Positions 17,091 through 26,433 of a DNA stretch of 64,000 nucleotides are shown here, piece after piece. The notes below the pieces were generated by a model. The model saw only the letters and a program-made list of their open reading frames with translations, searched no databases and was not told the origin of the DNA. Source of the stretch: Cribrihabitans_A pelagius (GTDB taxonomy: Bacteria; Pseudomonadota; Alphaproteobacteria; Rhodobacterales; Rhodobacteraceae); NCBI RefSeq assembly GCF_048820915.1, contig NZ_JBMERR010000002.1:124001-188000 (forward strand), given 5' to 3'. How positions within the stretch are numbered: the stretch's first letter is position 1; each line of letters begins with the position of its first letter. A program made the position numbers and the translations under genes.

Positions 17091-17900
17091 TCACATCTTT
17101 CTGTTCGGGCCGCGCAGGCCCGCAATCTGCTGCTCGATTGCCTCAAGCCGGCTCAGCACTTCGTCGCGGTAAGCATCGGTGCGCTCGCCTTCCTCCTCGT
17201 GGTGGGCATCCTGCATCGAGTTCACGATCAGGCCAACCAGAAGGTTCACCACCGCAAATGTAGTCACCATGATGAACGGCACGAAGAAGGCCCAGGCATA
17301 GGGGTAGACCTCCATCACAGGGCGCACGATGCCCATCGACCAGCTTTCCAGCGTCATGATCTGGAACAGCGAATAGGCGCTGCGGCCAAGGTCGCCGAAC
17401 CACTCCGGGAACAGGCCGCCGAACAGTTTCGTCGCCATCACTGCGCCGATGTAGAAGATGATCGCCATCAGCAGGAACACCGAGCCCATGCCGGGCAGCG
17501 CGGTGATAAAGCCTTCGACCACCCGGCGCAGGCGCGGCGCCACCGAAATAACCCGGAGCACCCGCAGGATGCGCAGCGCCCGCAAGACCGAAAAGCCCTG
17601 CGCGCCGGGCACCAGCGCGATGCCTACAATCAGGAAGTCAAAGACGTTCCAGCCGCTGGCAAAGAAGCGCAGCCGCCGCACCATGAGCTTGGCGAGGATT
17701 TCCACCACGAAGATAGCAAGGCAAATCTGGTCGACGAGCAGGATCAGCCCGCCTGCCACGGCCATCGCCTCCGGCGATGTCTCAAGCCCCAGGGTCACCG
17801 CGTTGAGCAGGATGACCCCGGTGATGAAGCGGCTGAAACCCTGGCTGTCCAGAATGGCGGCCAGGCGGCGGAGCGGGGGGTTTGTCTGCGCGTTGGTCAT
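17091..17900 (-). CDS. NavBac-type voltage-gated sodium channel (six-helix ion transporter)
   Basis: The 269 residues have the six-helix plan of one voltage-gated channel subunit. S1-S3 lie within about 20-105. S4 carries regularly spaced arginines (RALRILRVLRVISV, then RLRR). The pore has the filter TLESWSMG, the bacterial sodium-channel signature seen in NavAb and related channels, followed by RPVMEVYPYAW. S6 ends in VNLLVGLIVNSM, and a C-terminal heptad stretch (DEVLSRLEAIEQQIAGL) would make the tetramer coil. The ATG at 17900 has GGAA upstream; a GTG two codons earlier is too close to it. The gene starts 2 bases after the RNA methyltransferase stop. Confidence 0.95.
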   Translation of the reverse strand: MTNAQTNPPLRRLAAILDSQGFSRFITGVILLNAVTLGLETSPEAMAVAGGLILLVDQICLAIFVVEILAKLMVRRLRFFASGWNVFDFLIVGIALVPGAQGFSVLRALRILRVLRVISVAPRLRRVVEGFITALPGMGSVFLLMAIIFYIGAVMATKLFGGLFPEWFGDLGRSAYSLFQIMTLESWSMGIVRPVMEVYPYAWAFFVPFIMVTTFAVVNLLVGLIVNSMQDAHHEEEGERTDAYRDEVLSRLEAIEQQIAGLRGPNRKM

Positions 17901-17902
17901 CG

Positions 17903-19150
17903 TCACTGTTCCAGGGAGAATCGGGCAACCAGTTCGGTATGGGGCGACCAGCGGAACTGGTCAACGGGCTGCACCCAGTGCAGGGCATAACCCGCCGACA
18001 CCAGAGCCTTGGCATCGCGGGCAAAGCTCACCGGGTTGCAGGAGACATAGGCGATCACCGGCACTCCCGCTTTGGCCAGCTCGGCGATCTGCGACTCGGC
18101 ACCGGCCCGGGGCGGGTCGATCACAGCGGCGTCGAAGGCGGCGCCGAAGGGCGTGAACTCCTCCGCGAGGAGCGGATTGCGGAACAGGTCGCGGGTCTCG
18201 GCAGTGAGTTTCTTCACGCCCTTGGCCGGGCGCCAGCCCGCCTCCAGCGCCTCGATCATCGCGCGCTCGCCCTCGGCGGCGTGCACCTCGGCGCCCTGCG
18301 CCAGCGGCAGGGCAAAGGTGCCGCACCCCGCAAACAGGTCGACGATGCGCCGCGCGCCGCGGGTGATCTCCTGCACCGCCGCCACCAGCGCCGCCTCGCC
18401 GTCGCGGGTGGCCTGCAGGAAGGCGCCGGGCGGCGGGCAGACCGGTGCCGGGCCGAACCGCTGCACCGGCGGCTGCGCCATCGCCACCGGCTCGTCCTCC
18501 CAGGTCAGCCGGGCCAGGCGGTGGCGCTCGGCCAGCTGCGCCAGCGCGATGCGCAGCGGCCCGTCCAGCGGTTTGCCGTTCTGCACCAGCACGTCGGGCC
18601 CGGCCTCCGTGGTGGTCACCGTCACCGACAGCGGCGTCTTGCGGCTGGCCCCGGCCACGGCGAGCGCCTCCGCAACTGGCAGCGCCGCCATCAGCGCAGG
18701 CTCCAGCAGCTGGCAGTCGAGGATCTCGGTGATCACGCCGGAGGCGCGGCCGTAGAACCCCGCCAGCGCGCCCTTCTTGGTGCGCCGCACAGCAAAGGTG
18801 GCGCGGCGGCGGGATTGCGCGGGCGAAGTGTGGACCGGGCGAAACTCCGTCTCCAGGCCCTGCGCGGCCAGCGCGCTGCGGATCACCTCTGCCTTCCAGC
18901 CGGCCACGAAGGCGTCGCTCGCGTGCTGCAGCTGGCAGCCGCCGCAGGCCTTGTAGTGGCGGCAGGGCGGCTGCACCCGCGCATCCGAGGGGGTCTCGAT
19001 ACGGATATCCTGCAGGCGGTTGCCCTCGGCAACGCCGCTGACGGTCTCCCCCGGCAGGGTACGGGGCGCAAACAGCGGCCCTTCGGCGATACCGTCGCCC
19101 TGATGGCCGAGACGGGTTATCGTGGCTGTGGTTCTGGCTGCATCTGTCAT
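17903..19150 (-). CDS. TrmA/RumA-family RNA 5-methyluridine methyltransferase
   Basis: The 415 residues fit the RlmD/TrmA group, which methylates C5 of uridine in rRNA or tRNA. A 4Fe-4S-type cysteine cluster is seen at C63, C69 and C72 (CRHYKACGGCQLQH), with a later Cys in EILDCQL. The SAM site is DLFAGCGTFALPLA, then VIDPPRAG, and the catalytic Cys lies in YVSCNPVSFARD. A TRAM-like domain occupies the first ~55 residues. The ATG at 19150 is preferred to the TTG at 19183. The rRNA target (as for RlmD) is inferred. Confidence 0.93.
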   Translation of the reverse strand: MTDAARTTATITRLGHQGDGIAEGPLFAPRTLPGETVSGVAEGNRLQDIRIETPSDARVQPPCRHYKACGGCQLQHASDAFVAGWKAEVIRSALAAQGLETEFRPVHTSPAQSRRRATFAVRRTKKGALAGFYGRASGVITEILDCQLLEPALMAALPVAEALAVAGASRKTPLSVTVTTTEAGPDVLVQNGKPLDGPLRIALAQLAERHRLARLTWEDEPVAMAQPPVQRFGPAPVCPPPGAFLQATRDGEAALVAAVQEITRGARRIVDLFAGCGTFALPLAQGAEVHAAEGERAMIEALEAGWRPAKGVKKLTAETRDLFRNPLLAEEFTPFGAAFDAAVIDPPRAGAESQIAELAKAGVPVIAYVSCNPVSFARDAKALVSAGYALHWVQPVDQFRWSPHTELVARFSLEQ

Positions 19151-19224
19151 GACGGCTGCATAACGCGGGCCGGGACGGGGCAAAAGGAAAATACGCGTGC
19201 CCTGCCCTGCTCCCGCTTTGCGCG

Positions 19225-21072
19225 CTACTCTGCAGCCTCGGCTTTGTCCTCGTCGGTGCAGATGAAGCCGCCGGACTGGCGCGCCCAGAAATTCGCATAA
19301 AGCCCGCCCCTGGCCAGCAGCGTCTCGTGACTGCCCGCTTCGGCGATGCGGCCCTTCTCCATCACGATGATCCGGTCCATCTCGCTCAGCGTCGACAGGC
19401 GGTGGGCAATGGCCAGCACCGTCTTGCCTTCCATCACCCGGTGCAGCGCCGCCTGGATCGCGGCCTCCACCTCGGAATCGAGCGCCGAGGTCGCCTCGTC
19501 CAGCACCAGGATCGGCGCGTCCTTCAGGATCGCGCGGGCCAGGGCGATGCGCTGCCGCTGCCCGCCCGAGAGCTTCACGCCGCGCTCGCCGAGGTACGCG
19601 TCATAGCCTTTGCGGCCCTTGCCGTCCTCCAGCTCGGTGATGAACTCATGCGCCTCGGCCTTGTGGGCGGCGGCGATCAGCTCAGCCTCGGTGGCATCGG
19701 GGCGGCCATAGAGGATGTTGTCGCGGGCCGAGCGGTTGAACATCGCGGTTTCCTGCGTGACCATGCCGATCTGGCCCCTCAGGGTGTCCTGGGTCACGCC
19801 GGCAATGTCCTGCCCGTCGATCAGGATGCGCCCGCCTTCCCCGTCATAGAGCCTGAGCAGCAGCGATACGAGAGTCGACTTGCCCGCCCCCGACGCGCCG
19901 ACGATGCCCAGCTTCTCGCCCGGATTCACGGTGAGGTTCAGACCCTGCACCCCGCCCGCGTCGCGGCCATAGGCAAACTCCACCCCGTCAAAGACGATCT
20001 TGCCTTCGCTGACCACAAGCGGCCGGGCGTCCGGCCTGTCCTCGACCCGGTCGGGGACCGAGAGCGTGCGCATGCCGTTCTCCACCTCGCCGATGTTGGA
20101 ATAGATCGCCATCAGGGTGAAGCTGACCCAGCCGGTCATCTGGGCGATGCGGATCGACACCGCCCCGGCCGCGACGATGTCGCCTTCTGTGGCAGTGCCA
20201 TTGCGCCACAGGAACAGCGTCGCACCGATCAGCAGCACCGGCAGCACCCCCGCCAGGCACATCAGCGTGAAGCGGAAGCTGGCCGCCAGATAGCCGAAGT
20301 CCAGCGCCTTCTGGCGGAAGGAGACCATCGCGTCCTGCGCCGTGCGCTCCTCGTGGTCGGCATGGGCAAACAGCTTCACCGTCTTGATGTTGGTGATCGA
20401 ATCCACCACCTGCCCGGTTACCGTCGCCCGCGCCCCGGCCCGCGCGCCGGAGCGTTTGCGGATGCGCGGCAGGAACCAGCGGATCAGCGTGAAATAACCC
20501 GCGAGCCAGACCAGAAACACCAGAGTGATCCGCAGGTCGATAGAGCCTAACAAGGCCAAAGAACCCGCCAGCGACGCCAGCGCGAAGGCCACCACGTTGA
20601 TCATCTCGCTCGCGACGGAGGTCACGGCGCTGGCGGTCTGCATTTGCTTTTGGGCGATGCGCCCGGCAAAATCCTCGTCAAAGAAGCGCACCGATTGGCC
20701 CAGCGTCCAGCGGTTGAGCCGGGACAGCACCAAGGGACTCACGTTCGGTTGCACCACGATCGCATTGGAGGCCGCCGAGAGGCCGAACAGAACCGGCCGG
20801 ACCAGTAGGAAGAAGGCCAGCGCCCCGGCGATCACCGCGACGTTCCGGGGCGCAAAGAACTGCCCCGGACCGCTGGCAATCGCGGTGTCGACGACCAGGC
20901 CAAGGATATAGGCGGTGCCCGCCTCCATACCGCCCGCAAGCGCCGAGAACAGCGCCGCCACCCAAAGCATCGGCCAGGCCCCGGACAGGCACCAGCGCAG
21001 GAAGGCGCCGAGGCGCTGCGGCGGCGGGCCGTCGGCGGGGCGAAAGGCGTCAATCAGATTGCCAATGTTCAT
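19225..21072 (-). CDS. ABC exporter half-transporter (membrane and ATPase domains fused)
   Basis: The 615 residues contain an N-terminal six-helix membrane domain (about 30-330) and an ATPase domain with Walker A GASGAGKST, the signature LSGGQRQRIALARA, Walker B ILVLDEATSALDSE and the H-loop AHRLST. Such MsbA/multidrug-like exporters move lipids, peptides or drugs outwards. The ATG at 21072 overlaps the stop of the next ABC gene (ATGA). The two proteins are similar in ATPase sequence and probably form a heterodimer. The substrate cannot be told. Confidence 0.93.
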   Translation of the reverse strand: MNIGNLIDAFRPADGPPPQRLGAFLRWCLSGAWPMLWVAALFSALAGGMEAGTAYILGLVVDTAIASGPGQFFAPRNVAVIAGALAFFLLVRPVLFGLSAASNAIVVQPNVSPLVLSRLNRWTLGQSVRFFDEDFAGRIAQKQMQTASAVTSVASEMINVVAFALASLAGSLALLGSIDLRITLVFLVWLAGYFTLIRWFLPRIRKRSGARAGARATVTGQVVDSITNIKTVKLFAHADHEERTAQDAMVSFRQKALDFGYLAASFRFTLMCLAGVLPVLLIGATLFLWRNGTATEGDIVAAGAVSIRIAQMTGWVSFTLMAIYSNIGEVENGMRTLSVPDRVEDRPDARPLVVSEGKIVFDGVEFAYGRDAGGVQGLNLTVNPGEKLGIVGASGAGKSTLVSLLLRLYDGEGGRILIDGQDIAGVTQDTLRGQIGMVTQETAMFNRSARDNILYGRPDATEAELIAAAHKAEAHEFITELEDGKGRKGYDAYLGERGVKLSGGQRQRIALARAILKDAPILVLDEATSALDSEVEAAIQAALHRVMEGKTVLAIAHRLSTLSEMDRIIVMEKGRIAEAGSHETLLARGGLYANFWARQSGGFICTDEDKAEAAE

Positions 21073-22907
21073 TCTGCTGCCTCGACATTCAGGAAACCGC
21101 CGGACTGGCGCGCCCAAAGCTGCGCATAAAGTCCCTGCGCCTGCAACAGCGCCTCATGCGAGCCTTCCTCGACGATACGGCCCTCGTCCAGCACGAGAAT
21201 GCGGTCCATCTGCGCAATGGTCGACAGCCTATGCGCAATTGCGATCACCGTCTTGCCCCGCATCATGCCGTAGAGCGTTTCCTGGATCGCCGCCTCCACC
21301 TCGGAATCGAGCGCCGAGGTCGCCTCGTCCAGCACCAGGATCGGCGCGTCCTTCAGAATCACCCGCGCCAGCGTCACCCGCTGGCGCTGCCCGCCGGAGA
21401 GTTTCACGCCGCGCTCGCCCACATGAGCATCATAGCCCGTGCGCCCCTGCGGGTCTTCGAGGTCAAGAATGAACTCATGCGCCTGCGCCTGTTTTGCAGC
21501 GGCGGTCATCTGCTCCTCGCTGGCGTCTGGGCGGCCATAGAGCAGGTTGTCGCGCACCGAGCGGTGCAGCAGCGCGCTGTCCTGCTGGACCATGCCGACA
21601 TGGCTGCGCAAAGAGTCCTGCGTCACGGTGCGAATGTCCTGCCCGTCGATCAGGATCTGGCCGCTGTCGGCGTCGTAGAACCGCAGCAACAGCTTCACCA
21701 GGGTCGATTTCCCGGCACCAGAGCGGCCGATCAGCCCGATCTTCTCGCCCGGGCGGATGGTGAGGCTGATCCGGTCGAGCCCGCCCGCCCCGCGGCCATA
21801 GTGGTGCGAGAGGTTGCGGAACTCGATCTCGCCCTTGCCCAGCCGCAGAGGCGCCGCATTTGCGGCATCGGCGAGTCCGATCGGCTGGGCGATGGTCTGC
21901 ATCCCCTCGGCCACCACCCCGAGCTGGCGGAAGAACGACGTGAGCGCCCACATGATCCAGCCGGTCATCGCGTTGAGCCGCAAGGTGAGCGCGGTGGCCG
22001 CGGCTACCACCCCGACGGAGGCGGAGCCCTGCATCCACAGCATCACCGCCCAGCCCACGACACCAGCGATCAGCAGTCCGTTGAGCGTCACCAGTGCCGC
22101 ATCCATGACGGTGAAGATTCGCATTTCCGCCTGGAAAGTGCGCCGGGTCTTCTCGATTGCGTCACGGGCATAAGTCAGCTCGCGGTGGTGATGGGCAAAC
22201 ATCTTGACCGAGTGGATATTGGAATAACTGTCGACAACGCGGCCGGTGACTTCCGAGCGCGCATCCGACGCCGCCTGGCTCGCCGGCCCCACCCGTTTTA
22301 CCGTCCAGCGCACGAGCAGCGCGTAGAGCACCAGCCAGACCGCCAGCGGCAGCATCAGCCGCACATCGGCGACCCACAGGAGCACCGCCGCCCCCACAAG
22401 ATAAGCCAGCGAGAAGGTGATCGCGTCAAAGACCTGGAACACCACCTCTCCGGCGGCGGGCGGGGTCTGCATGATGCGGTTGGCGATGCGGCCGGCAAAA
22501 TCATTCTCGAACCAGCCGACCGACTGGCGCAGCACGTGCTTGTGCGCCCGCCAGCGGATCAGCGTGCCGAAGTTCGGCAGGATCGCATTGTTCAGCAGCA
22601 GCACGTCAAAGAGCTGGATCACCGGCCGCACCAGCAGGATGAACAGCGCCACCAGGATCAGCTCGGTGCCGTGCTCCTGCCAGACCTGTTCGGGCGTGCC
22701 CGCCAGCAGGTCTACCACCCGGCCCATGTAGTAGATCAGCCCGACCTCGATGGCGGCAACCACCACCGACATCAGCGCGGTCAGAGTAAAGACGGTCTTG
22801 AAGGGTTTTGCGTAGCCGCGCAGGAAGGGCCAGAGCCGCGTGGGCGGCGTGTTGGTCTCGGGATAGGCGCAATAAGGGTCAATCAGGTTCTCGAAAAAGC
22901 GAAACAT
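21069..22907 (-). CDS. ABC exporter half-transporter, partner of the adjacent one
   Basis: The 612 residues have an N-terminal membrane domain (about 30-320) and an ATPase domain with Walker A GRSGAGKST, signature LSGGQRQRVTLARV, Walker B ILVLDEATSALDSE and AHRLST. Both Walker B glutamates are present in the pair, so both sites could hydrolyse ATP. The ATG at 22907 (MFRFFENLIDPY) has GGAG 8 bases upstream. It is the first gene of the pair and lies 94 bases after the 14-codon ORF. Confidence 0.93.
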   Translation of the reverse strand: MFRFFENLIDPYCAYPETNTPPTRLWPFLRGYAKPFKTVFTLTALMSVVVAAIEVGLIYYMGRVVDLLAGTPEQVWQEHGTELILVALFILLVRPVIQLFDVLLLNNAILPNFGTLIRWRAHKHVLRQSVGWFENDFAGRIANRIMQTPPAAGEVVFQVFDAITFSLAYLVGAAVLLWVADVRLMLPLAVWLVLYALLVRWTVKRVGPASQAASDARSEVTGRVVDSYSNIHSVKMFAHHHRELTYARDAIEKTRRTFQAEMRIFTVMDAALVTLNGLLIAGVVGWAVMLWMQGSASVGVVAAATALTLRLNAMTGWIMWALTSFFRQLGVVAEGMQTIAQPIGLADAANAAPLRLGKGEIEFRNLSHHYGRGAGGLDRISLTIRPGEKIGLIGRSGAGKSTLVKLLLRFYDADSGQILIDGQDIRTVTQDSLRSHVGMVQQDSALLHRSVRDNLLYGRPDASEEQMTAAAKQAQAHEFILDLEDPQGRTGYDAHVGERGVKLSGGQRQRVTLARVILKDAPILVLDEATSALDSEVEAAIQETLYGMMRGKTVIAIAHRLSTIAQMDRILVLDEGRIVEEGSHEALLQAQGLYAQLWARQSGGFLNVEAAE

Positions 22908-23001
22908 GCGGGGCGCTCCGGGCGGTTGAGCAAATAGATATGCGGATGCAGACAGCGGGCAGCCCAAGGCCGCCACGCAAATACGGGCAGGGTCTCAGGC
23001 G

Positions 23002-23046
23002 TTAGTGAAACCAGATCCCGTAATACATCAGCATTCCTCCCGACAT
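23002..23046 (-). CDS. Possible 14-residue peptide ORF
   Basis: On the minus strand an ATG preceded by GGGGAAGG opens a frame reading MSGGMLMYYGIWFH, then TAA. Inside it, GGGAGGA stands just before a second ATG (residue 5), so either of two well-placed ribosome sites could start a 10- or 14-residue aromatic, hydrophobic peptide. It lies 66 bases after the CCA-adding-type gene and upstream of the ABC pair. No family is recognised. It could be a real micropeptide, a leader peptide controlling the ABC genes, or chance. Confidence 0.35.
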   Translation of the reverse strand: MSGGMLMYYGIWFH

Positions 23047-23112
23047 GTGGTGCCTTCCCCATGGGTAGGCAAGATCCGGGCGCTTGTCACCCCTAAAGGT
23101 TGCGGCGGAGGG

Positions 23113-24276
23113 TCACTTGCTGCCCTTCAGCGAGTCGAGCAGCTCATCGCGCCCGAGCGTGAAGCCCGAGGCGATCCATTCCGCCTCCAGCTTCTTCAGC
23201 GCCTTGCCCAGCGCCGGGCCTTTCAGGGCGGGCATCAGGTCGCGTGCGGTGAGCGGGAATTTGGCGGCGGCGCCGCGGGCAATTTCTGTCTCCAGACCGG
23301 GGGAAGGCGGCTGCTCCAGAAGTGCCGCCCGCAGCAGAAGCGAATCCTGAGCCGCTGCCGCGCCAAGCCGGTAGCCAAGTTCCGCCGCCCCCATGGTGCC
23401 GGTGGCCGCGTCGCGCAGGCGGGTGAGCTCCCTCCCTTGCGCCTTGGAAAGGCGCAGCGCCTCCTGCATGTCTTCACCGCCCAGCGCCGCCAGCCGCCGC
23501 AGCGCCGAGGGCGGGCGGGTGCCCTCCAGGTGGATCAGCGGCGCAAGGGCGCGGTCGTCGGTGCCGGGCAGGATCTGCGCCAGCACCCCCGCCTGCCGCA
23601 TCGCCGCAACCGAGGGCGCCGGGTCGGGCGCGGCCAGCAGCTTCAGCATCTCGCTGCCCACCCGCTCCCGCGAAAGGGTCTCGAGCCCGTCCAGATTGGC
23701 GGCAATCGCGGCGAGCGCGTCAGCATCGAATCCCTGCGCCGCATCGCCATACCAGGAGTGGAAGCGGAAATAGCGCAAGGAGCGCAGGTAATCCTCGCGG
23801 ATGCGGTGCTCAGCGGTGCCGATGAAGCGTACCCGGCGCGCCTGCAGGTCCGCCATGCCGCCGAGCGGATCGACCACTGTGCCGTCCGGGCGGGCATAAA
23901 GCGCATTCATAGTGAAATCGCGGCGCCGCGCGTCCTCGGCAATGCCGCTGGCAAAGGCCACCACCGCACGGCGGCCGTCGGTGGCCACGTCCTTGCGGAA
24001 GGTCGTGATTTCATGCGGGATGCCGGATTTGATCAGCGTGACGGTGCCATGCTCGATGCCGGTGGGCACCGCCTTGATGCCCGCCTTCGCCGCCAGCTCC
24101 AGCACTGTCTCGGGATGGGCATCGGTAGCGATGTCCATATCCGACACCGGCGCCCCCAGAAGCGCGTTGCGCACACAGCCGCCCACGAACAGTGCCTGCG
24201 CGCCCTCTGCTGTGAGCGCGGCGCAAACCGCCTGGGTGGCGGGGTCATGCAGCCAGGGCTGGCTGATCCGCATCAT
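23113..24276 (-). CDS. CCA tRNA nucleotidyltransferase / poly(A) polymerase-family enzyme
   Basis: The 387 residues belong to the class II nucleotidyltransferase family that adds or repairs the tRNA 3' CCA end. The head has FVGGCVRNALLG and the two metal-binding aspartates in SDMDIATD. The neck has RRDFTMNALY and DPLGGMADL, and the region IREDYLRSLRYFRFHSWYG is typical of CCA enzymes. Alphaproteobacterial genomes often carry one such protein, so tRNA repair is likelier than polyadenylation. The ATG at 24276 overlaps the NUDIX stop (ATGA). Confidence 0.92.
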   Translation of the reverse strand: MMRISQPWLHDPATQAVCAALTAEGAQALFVGGCVRNALLGAPVSDMDIATDAHPETVLELAAKAGIKAVPTGIEHGTVTLIKSGIPHEITTFRKDVATDGRRAVVAFASGIAEDARRRDFTMNALYARPDGTVVDPLGGMADLQARRVRFIGTAEHRIREDYLRSLRYFRFHSWYGDAAQGFDADALAAIAANLDGLETLSRERVGSEMLKLLAAPDPAPSVAAMRQAGVLAQILPGTDDRALAPLIHLEGTRPPSALRRLAALGGEDMQEALRLSKAQGRELTRLRDAATGTMGAAELGYRLGAAAAQDSLLLRAALLEQPPSPGLETEIARGAAAKFPLTARDLMPALKGPALGKALKKLEAEWIASGFTLGRDELLDSLKGSK

Positions 24277-24899
24277 GTCTCCATCCGTGCCGCAAAGGCG
24301 CGCAACATCCGCGCGGTGGCGCCCCAGATGTAATAGGGGCCGTAGGGAACGGTATAATACCGCCGCCGAGTGCCGCGCCAGCGCCGCGCCTCGATCAGGT
24401 AGTTCGCGGGGTCAAGCAGATGCGCCAGCGGCACCGGGAAGACCTCCGCCACCTCCCCCGCCTCGGGGCGCGCTGTAAAGCCCTCGCGGATCAGCGCGAC
24501 GACCGGGGTCACGGTAAATCCGGTGACGGTTTCATGCGGGGGCAGAGTGCCCAGAACCTCGGGGAGTTTGCGCGGCAGGCCAATCTCCTCCCAGGCTTCG
24601 CGCAGGGCGGCGTCGCAGGCGTCCGCGTCGCCCGCATCGACCTTGCCGCCGGGAAAGGCAATCTGGCCCGGATGATGTTTCAGCACCGAGGAGCGCTTTG
24701 TCAGGATCATCCGCGGCGCGCCGTGGGCCAGGGTGATGGGCACTAGAACCCCTGCCGGGCGCAGTTTGCGCCCCTCGGGCAGAACCACGCCGGGGTTCAG
24801 GTCGAAATCGGAGGAGCCGCCGCCCGGCCGGGCCAGGGCGGCGGCGATACGTTGGGCGAGATCCTCAGCCGGATCACGCACTTGGCGGATTTTCCGCAT
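24273..24899 (-). CDS. NUDIX hydrolase, CoA pyrophosphatase type
   Basis: The 208 residues contain a complete Nudix box from GGKVDAGD through REAWEEIGL. Ahead of it sits LKHHPGQIAFPGGK, a pattern typical of CoA diphosphatases (NudL/YeaB group), which cut CoA or acyl-CoA into phosphopantetheine and 3',5'-ADP. The ATG at 24899 overlaps the end of hslO by 26 bases, and its stop overlaps the CCA-adding-type gene. Specific substrate is inferred from the motif context. Confidence 0.9.
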   Translation of the reverse strand: MRKIRQVRDPAEDLAQRIAAALARPGGGSSDFDLNPGVVLPEGRKLRPAGVLVPITLAHGAPRMILTKRSSVLKHHPGQIAFPGGKVDAGDADACDAALREAWEEIGLPRKLPEVLGTLPPHETVTGFTVTPVVALIREGFTARPEAGEVAEVFPVPLAHLLDPANYLIEARRWRGTRRRYYTVPYGPYYIWGATARMLRAFAARMET

Positions 24900-25860
24900 C
24901 AAACCCGACGGTTGCCGGGTCGAGGTCGTAATGCGCGCCGCAGAACTGGCAGTCAGCGGTGACGCGGCCATCATCGGTGGTCATCTTCTCAATGTCCTTG
25001 GCCGAGTAGATCGACAGGCTCTGCCGCACGCGGTCTTCGGAACAGGTGCAGCCAAAGCGCACCGGCTGGAAGTCATAGACCCGCGGCTGTTCCTCGTGAA
25101 ACAATCGCACCAGCAGGTCGGCCGGGGTGACCGAGGGGCCGATCAGCTCCAGGTCCTCCACCGTGTTCAGCAGCATGGTAACGCGGTTCCAGTTCTCTTC
25201 CTGCTCGCCCGAGACCAGGTCGCTTGCCTGCAGCGTCTCACCGGTGCCTTCGGACTGCGCCGCAAAGGGCGAGGCCTTGGGCATGTGCTGCAACATGATG
25301 CCGCCGGCGCGCCAATGCTCACCCATGCCCGGTTCCGACGACTTGCCGAAGCTGAGCTTGAACAAGGTTGGCAGCTGCTCGGACTGGGCAAAATAGGACT
25401 CTGCGCAGGCGCTGAGCGAGCCTTGCGCCAGCGGCGTGATACCCTGGTAGGGCTGGGTGCCGTTGCCCTGGTCGATCAGGATGGCGAAATACCCCTCGCC
25501 CACCTGATCGAACGGGCTGCCCTCCGTCAGCCGCTCGCGGTCGAAGCTGGCATAGGCGCGGATGCGGCCGATCTCCCCTTCTTTCTGCGGCGCGTAATAG
25601 TCGGTCGCGATCATCCGCACCGCACCCTTGGATTGCACCTGCAGCGACAGTTTCCAGCGCAGCGAGATGGTCTGCCCGATCAGCGCCGTCAGCAGCGCCA
25701 TCTCGGCGACCAGGGCCTCCACCGCGGGCGGGTAATCATGCTGCTTCAAAATCCCGTCCAGCACGCCGTCCAGCCGCGCCACGCGGCCGCGCATGTCCGA
25801 TACGTCAAGCTGGAAGGGCAGGACGGTGTCGTCCCACGCGATTTTCGAACCAAGAGTCAT
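24874..25860 (-). CDS. hslO: Hsp33 redox-regulated molecular chaperone
   Basis: Hsp33 is a cytoplasmic holdase activated by oxidation of a zinc-binding cysteine centre. The 328 residues carry the two cysteine pairs near the C-terminus: CTC in RFGCTCSEDRV and CQFC in TADCQFCGAHYDL. The N-terminal domain contains MALLTALIGQTISLRWKLS and DQGNGTQPYQG. The ATG at 25860 has AAGGAAA upstream. It heads the run hslO-NUDIX-CCA and is divergent from another NUDIX gene. Confidence 0.96.
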   Translation of the reverse strand: MTLGSKIAWDDTVLPFQLDVSDMRGRVARLDGVLDGILKQHDYPPAVEALVAEMALLTALIGQTISLRWKLSLQVQSKGAVRMIATDYYAPQKEGEIGRIRAYASFDRERLTEGSPFDQVGEGYFAILIDQGNGTQPYQGITPLAQGSLSACAESYFAQSEQLPTLFKLSFGKSSEPGMGEHWRAGGIMLQHMPKASPFAAQSEGTGETLQASDLVSGEQEENWNRVTMLLNTVEDLELIGPSVTPADLLVRLFHEEQPRVYDFQPVRFGCTCSEDRVRQSLSIYSAKDIEKMTTDDGRVTADCQFCGAHYDLDPATVGFDAENPPSA

Positions 25861-25937
25861 GGGGTTTCCTTAAACGCCGGGGGTTGGCATACCGGGGCTA
25901 TATAGGCGATTTGCCGCTGGAGTGAAGGGGCCGGTTC

Positions 25938-26393
25938 GTGATCAGACGTTTTGGAAACGCGCCGCAGAATGGCCGGCGCTACCGGGTGCGGCCGGGCGCC
26001 TATGCGCTGCTGCCGCGCGGCGGCTGGCTGCTGGTGACCCGCCAGGCCGACCCGGGGCCCGAGCTGCAGCTGCCCGGCGGCGGCATCGATCCCGGTGAAT
26101 CGCCGCTGCCGGCGCTGCACCGCGAAGTCTATGAGGAAACCGGCTGGCGCATCGGCGCGCCGCGGCGGCTGGGGGCGTTCCGGCGCTATACCTACATGCC
26201 GGAATACGATCTCTGGGCCGAAAAGCTTTGCCATATCTACGTGGCGCGCCCGCTGCGCCGGATCGGCCCGCCGCTGGAGGACGGGCACGAGGCGCTGTGG
26301 CTTCCCGCGGAAGACGCCGCGGTGCAACTGGGCAACGCGGGCGACAGGCATTTTGCGGCGCGGCTGGCGCAGCAGTTGGCCGCGCGCAGCTAG
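25938..26393 (+). CDS. NUDIX hydrolase
   Basis: The 151 residues contain a Nudix box, GGGIDPGESPLPALHREVYEETG split over 49-71, which binds Mg2+ and cleaves a nucleoside diphosphate linked to another group. No residues point to a particular substrate. The start is a GTG at 25938 preceded by AAGGGG; no ATG in frame is closer to the family's start. It is divergent from hslO and convergent with the response-regulator gene, and the 40 bases between the stops hold no clear terminator. Confidence 0.9.
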   Translation: MIRRFGNAPQNGRRYRVRPGAYALLPRGGWLLVTRQADPGPELQLPGGGIDPGESPLPALHREVYEETGWRIGAPRRLGAFRRYTYMPEYDLWAEKLCHIYVARPLRRIGPPLEDGHEALWLPAEDAAVQLGNAGDRHFAARLAQQLAARS

Positions 26394-26433
26394 GCCCGCC
26401 CCAGAAGGCGGCCTCTGGCGCGCGCCGCGGCGG

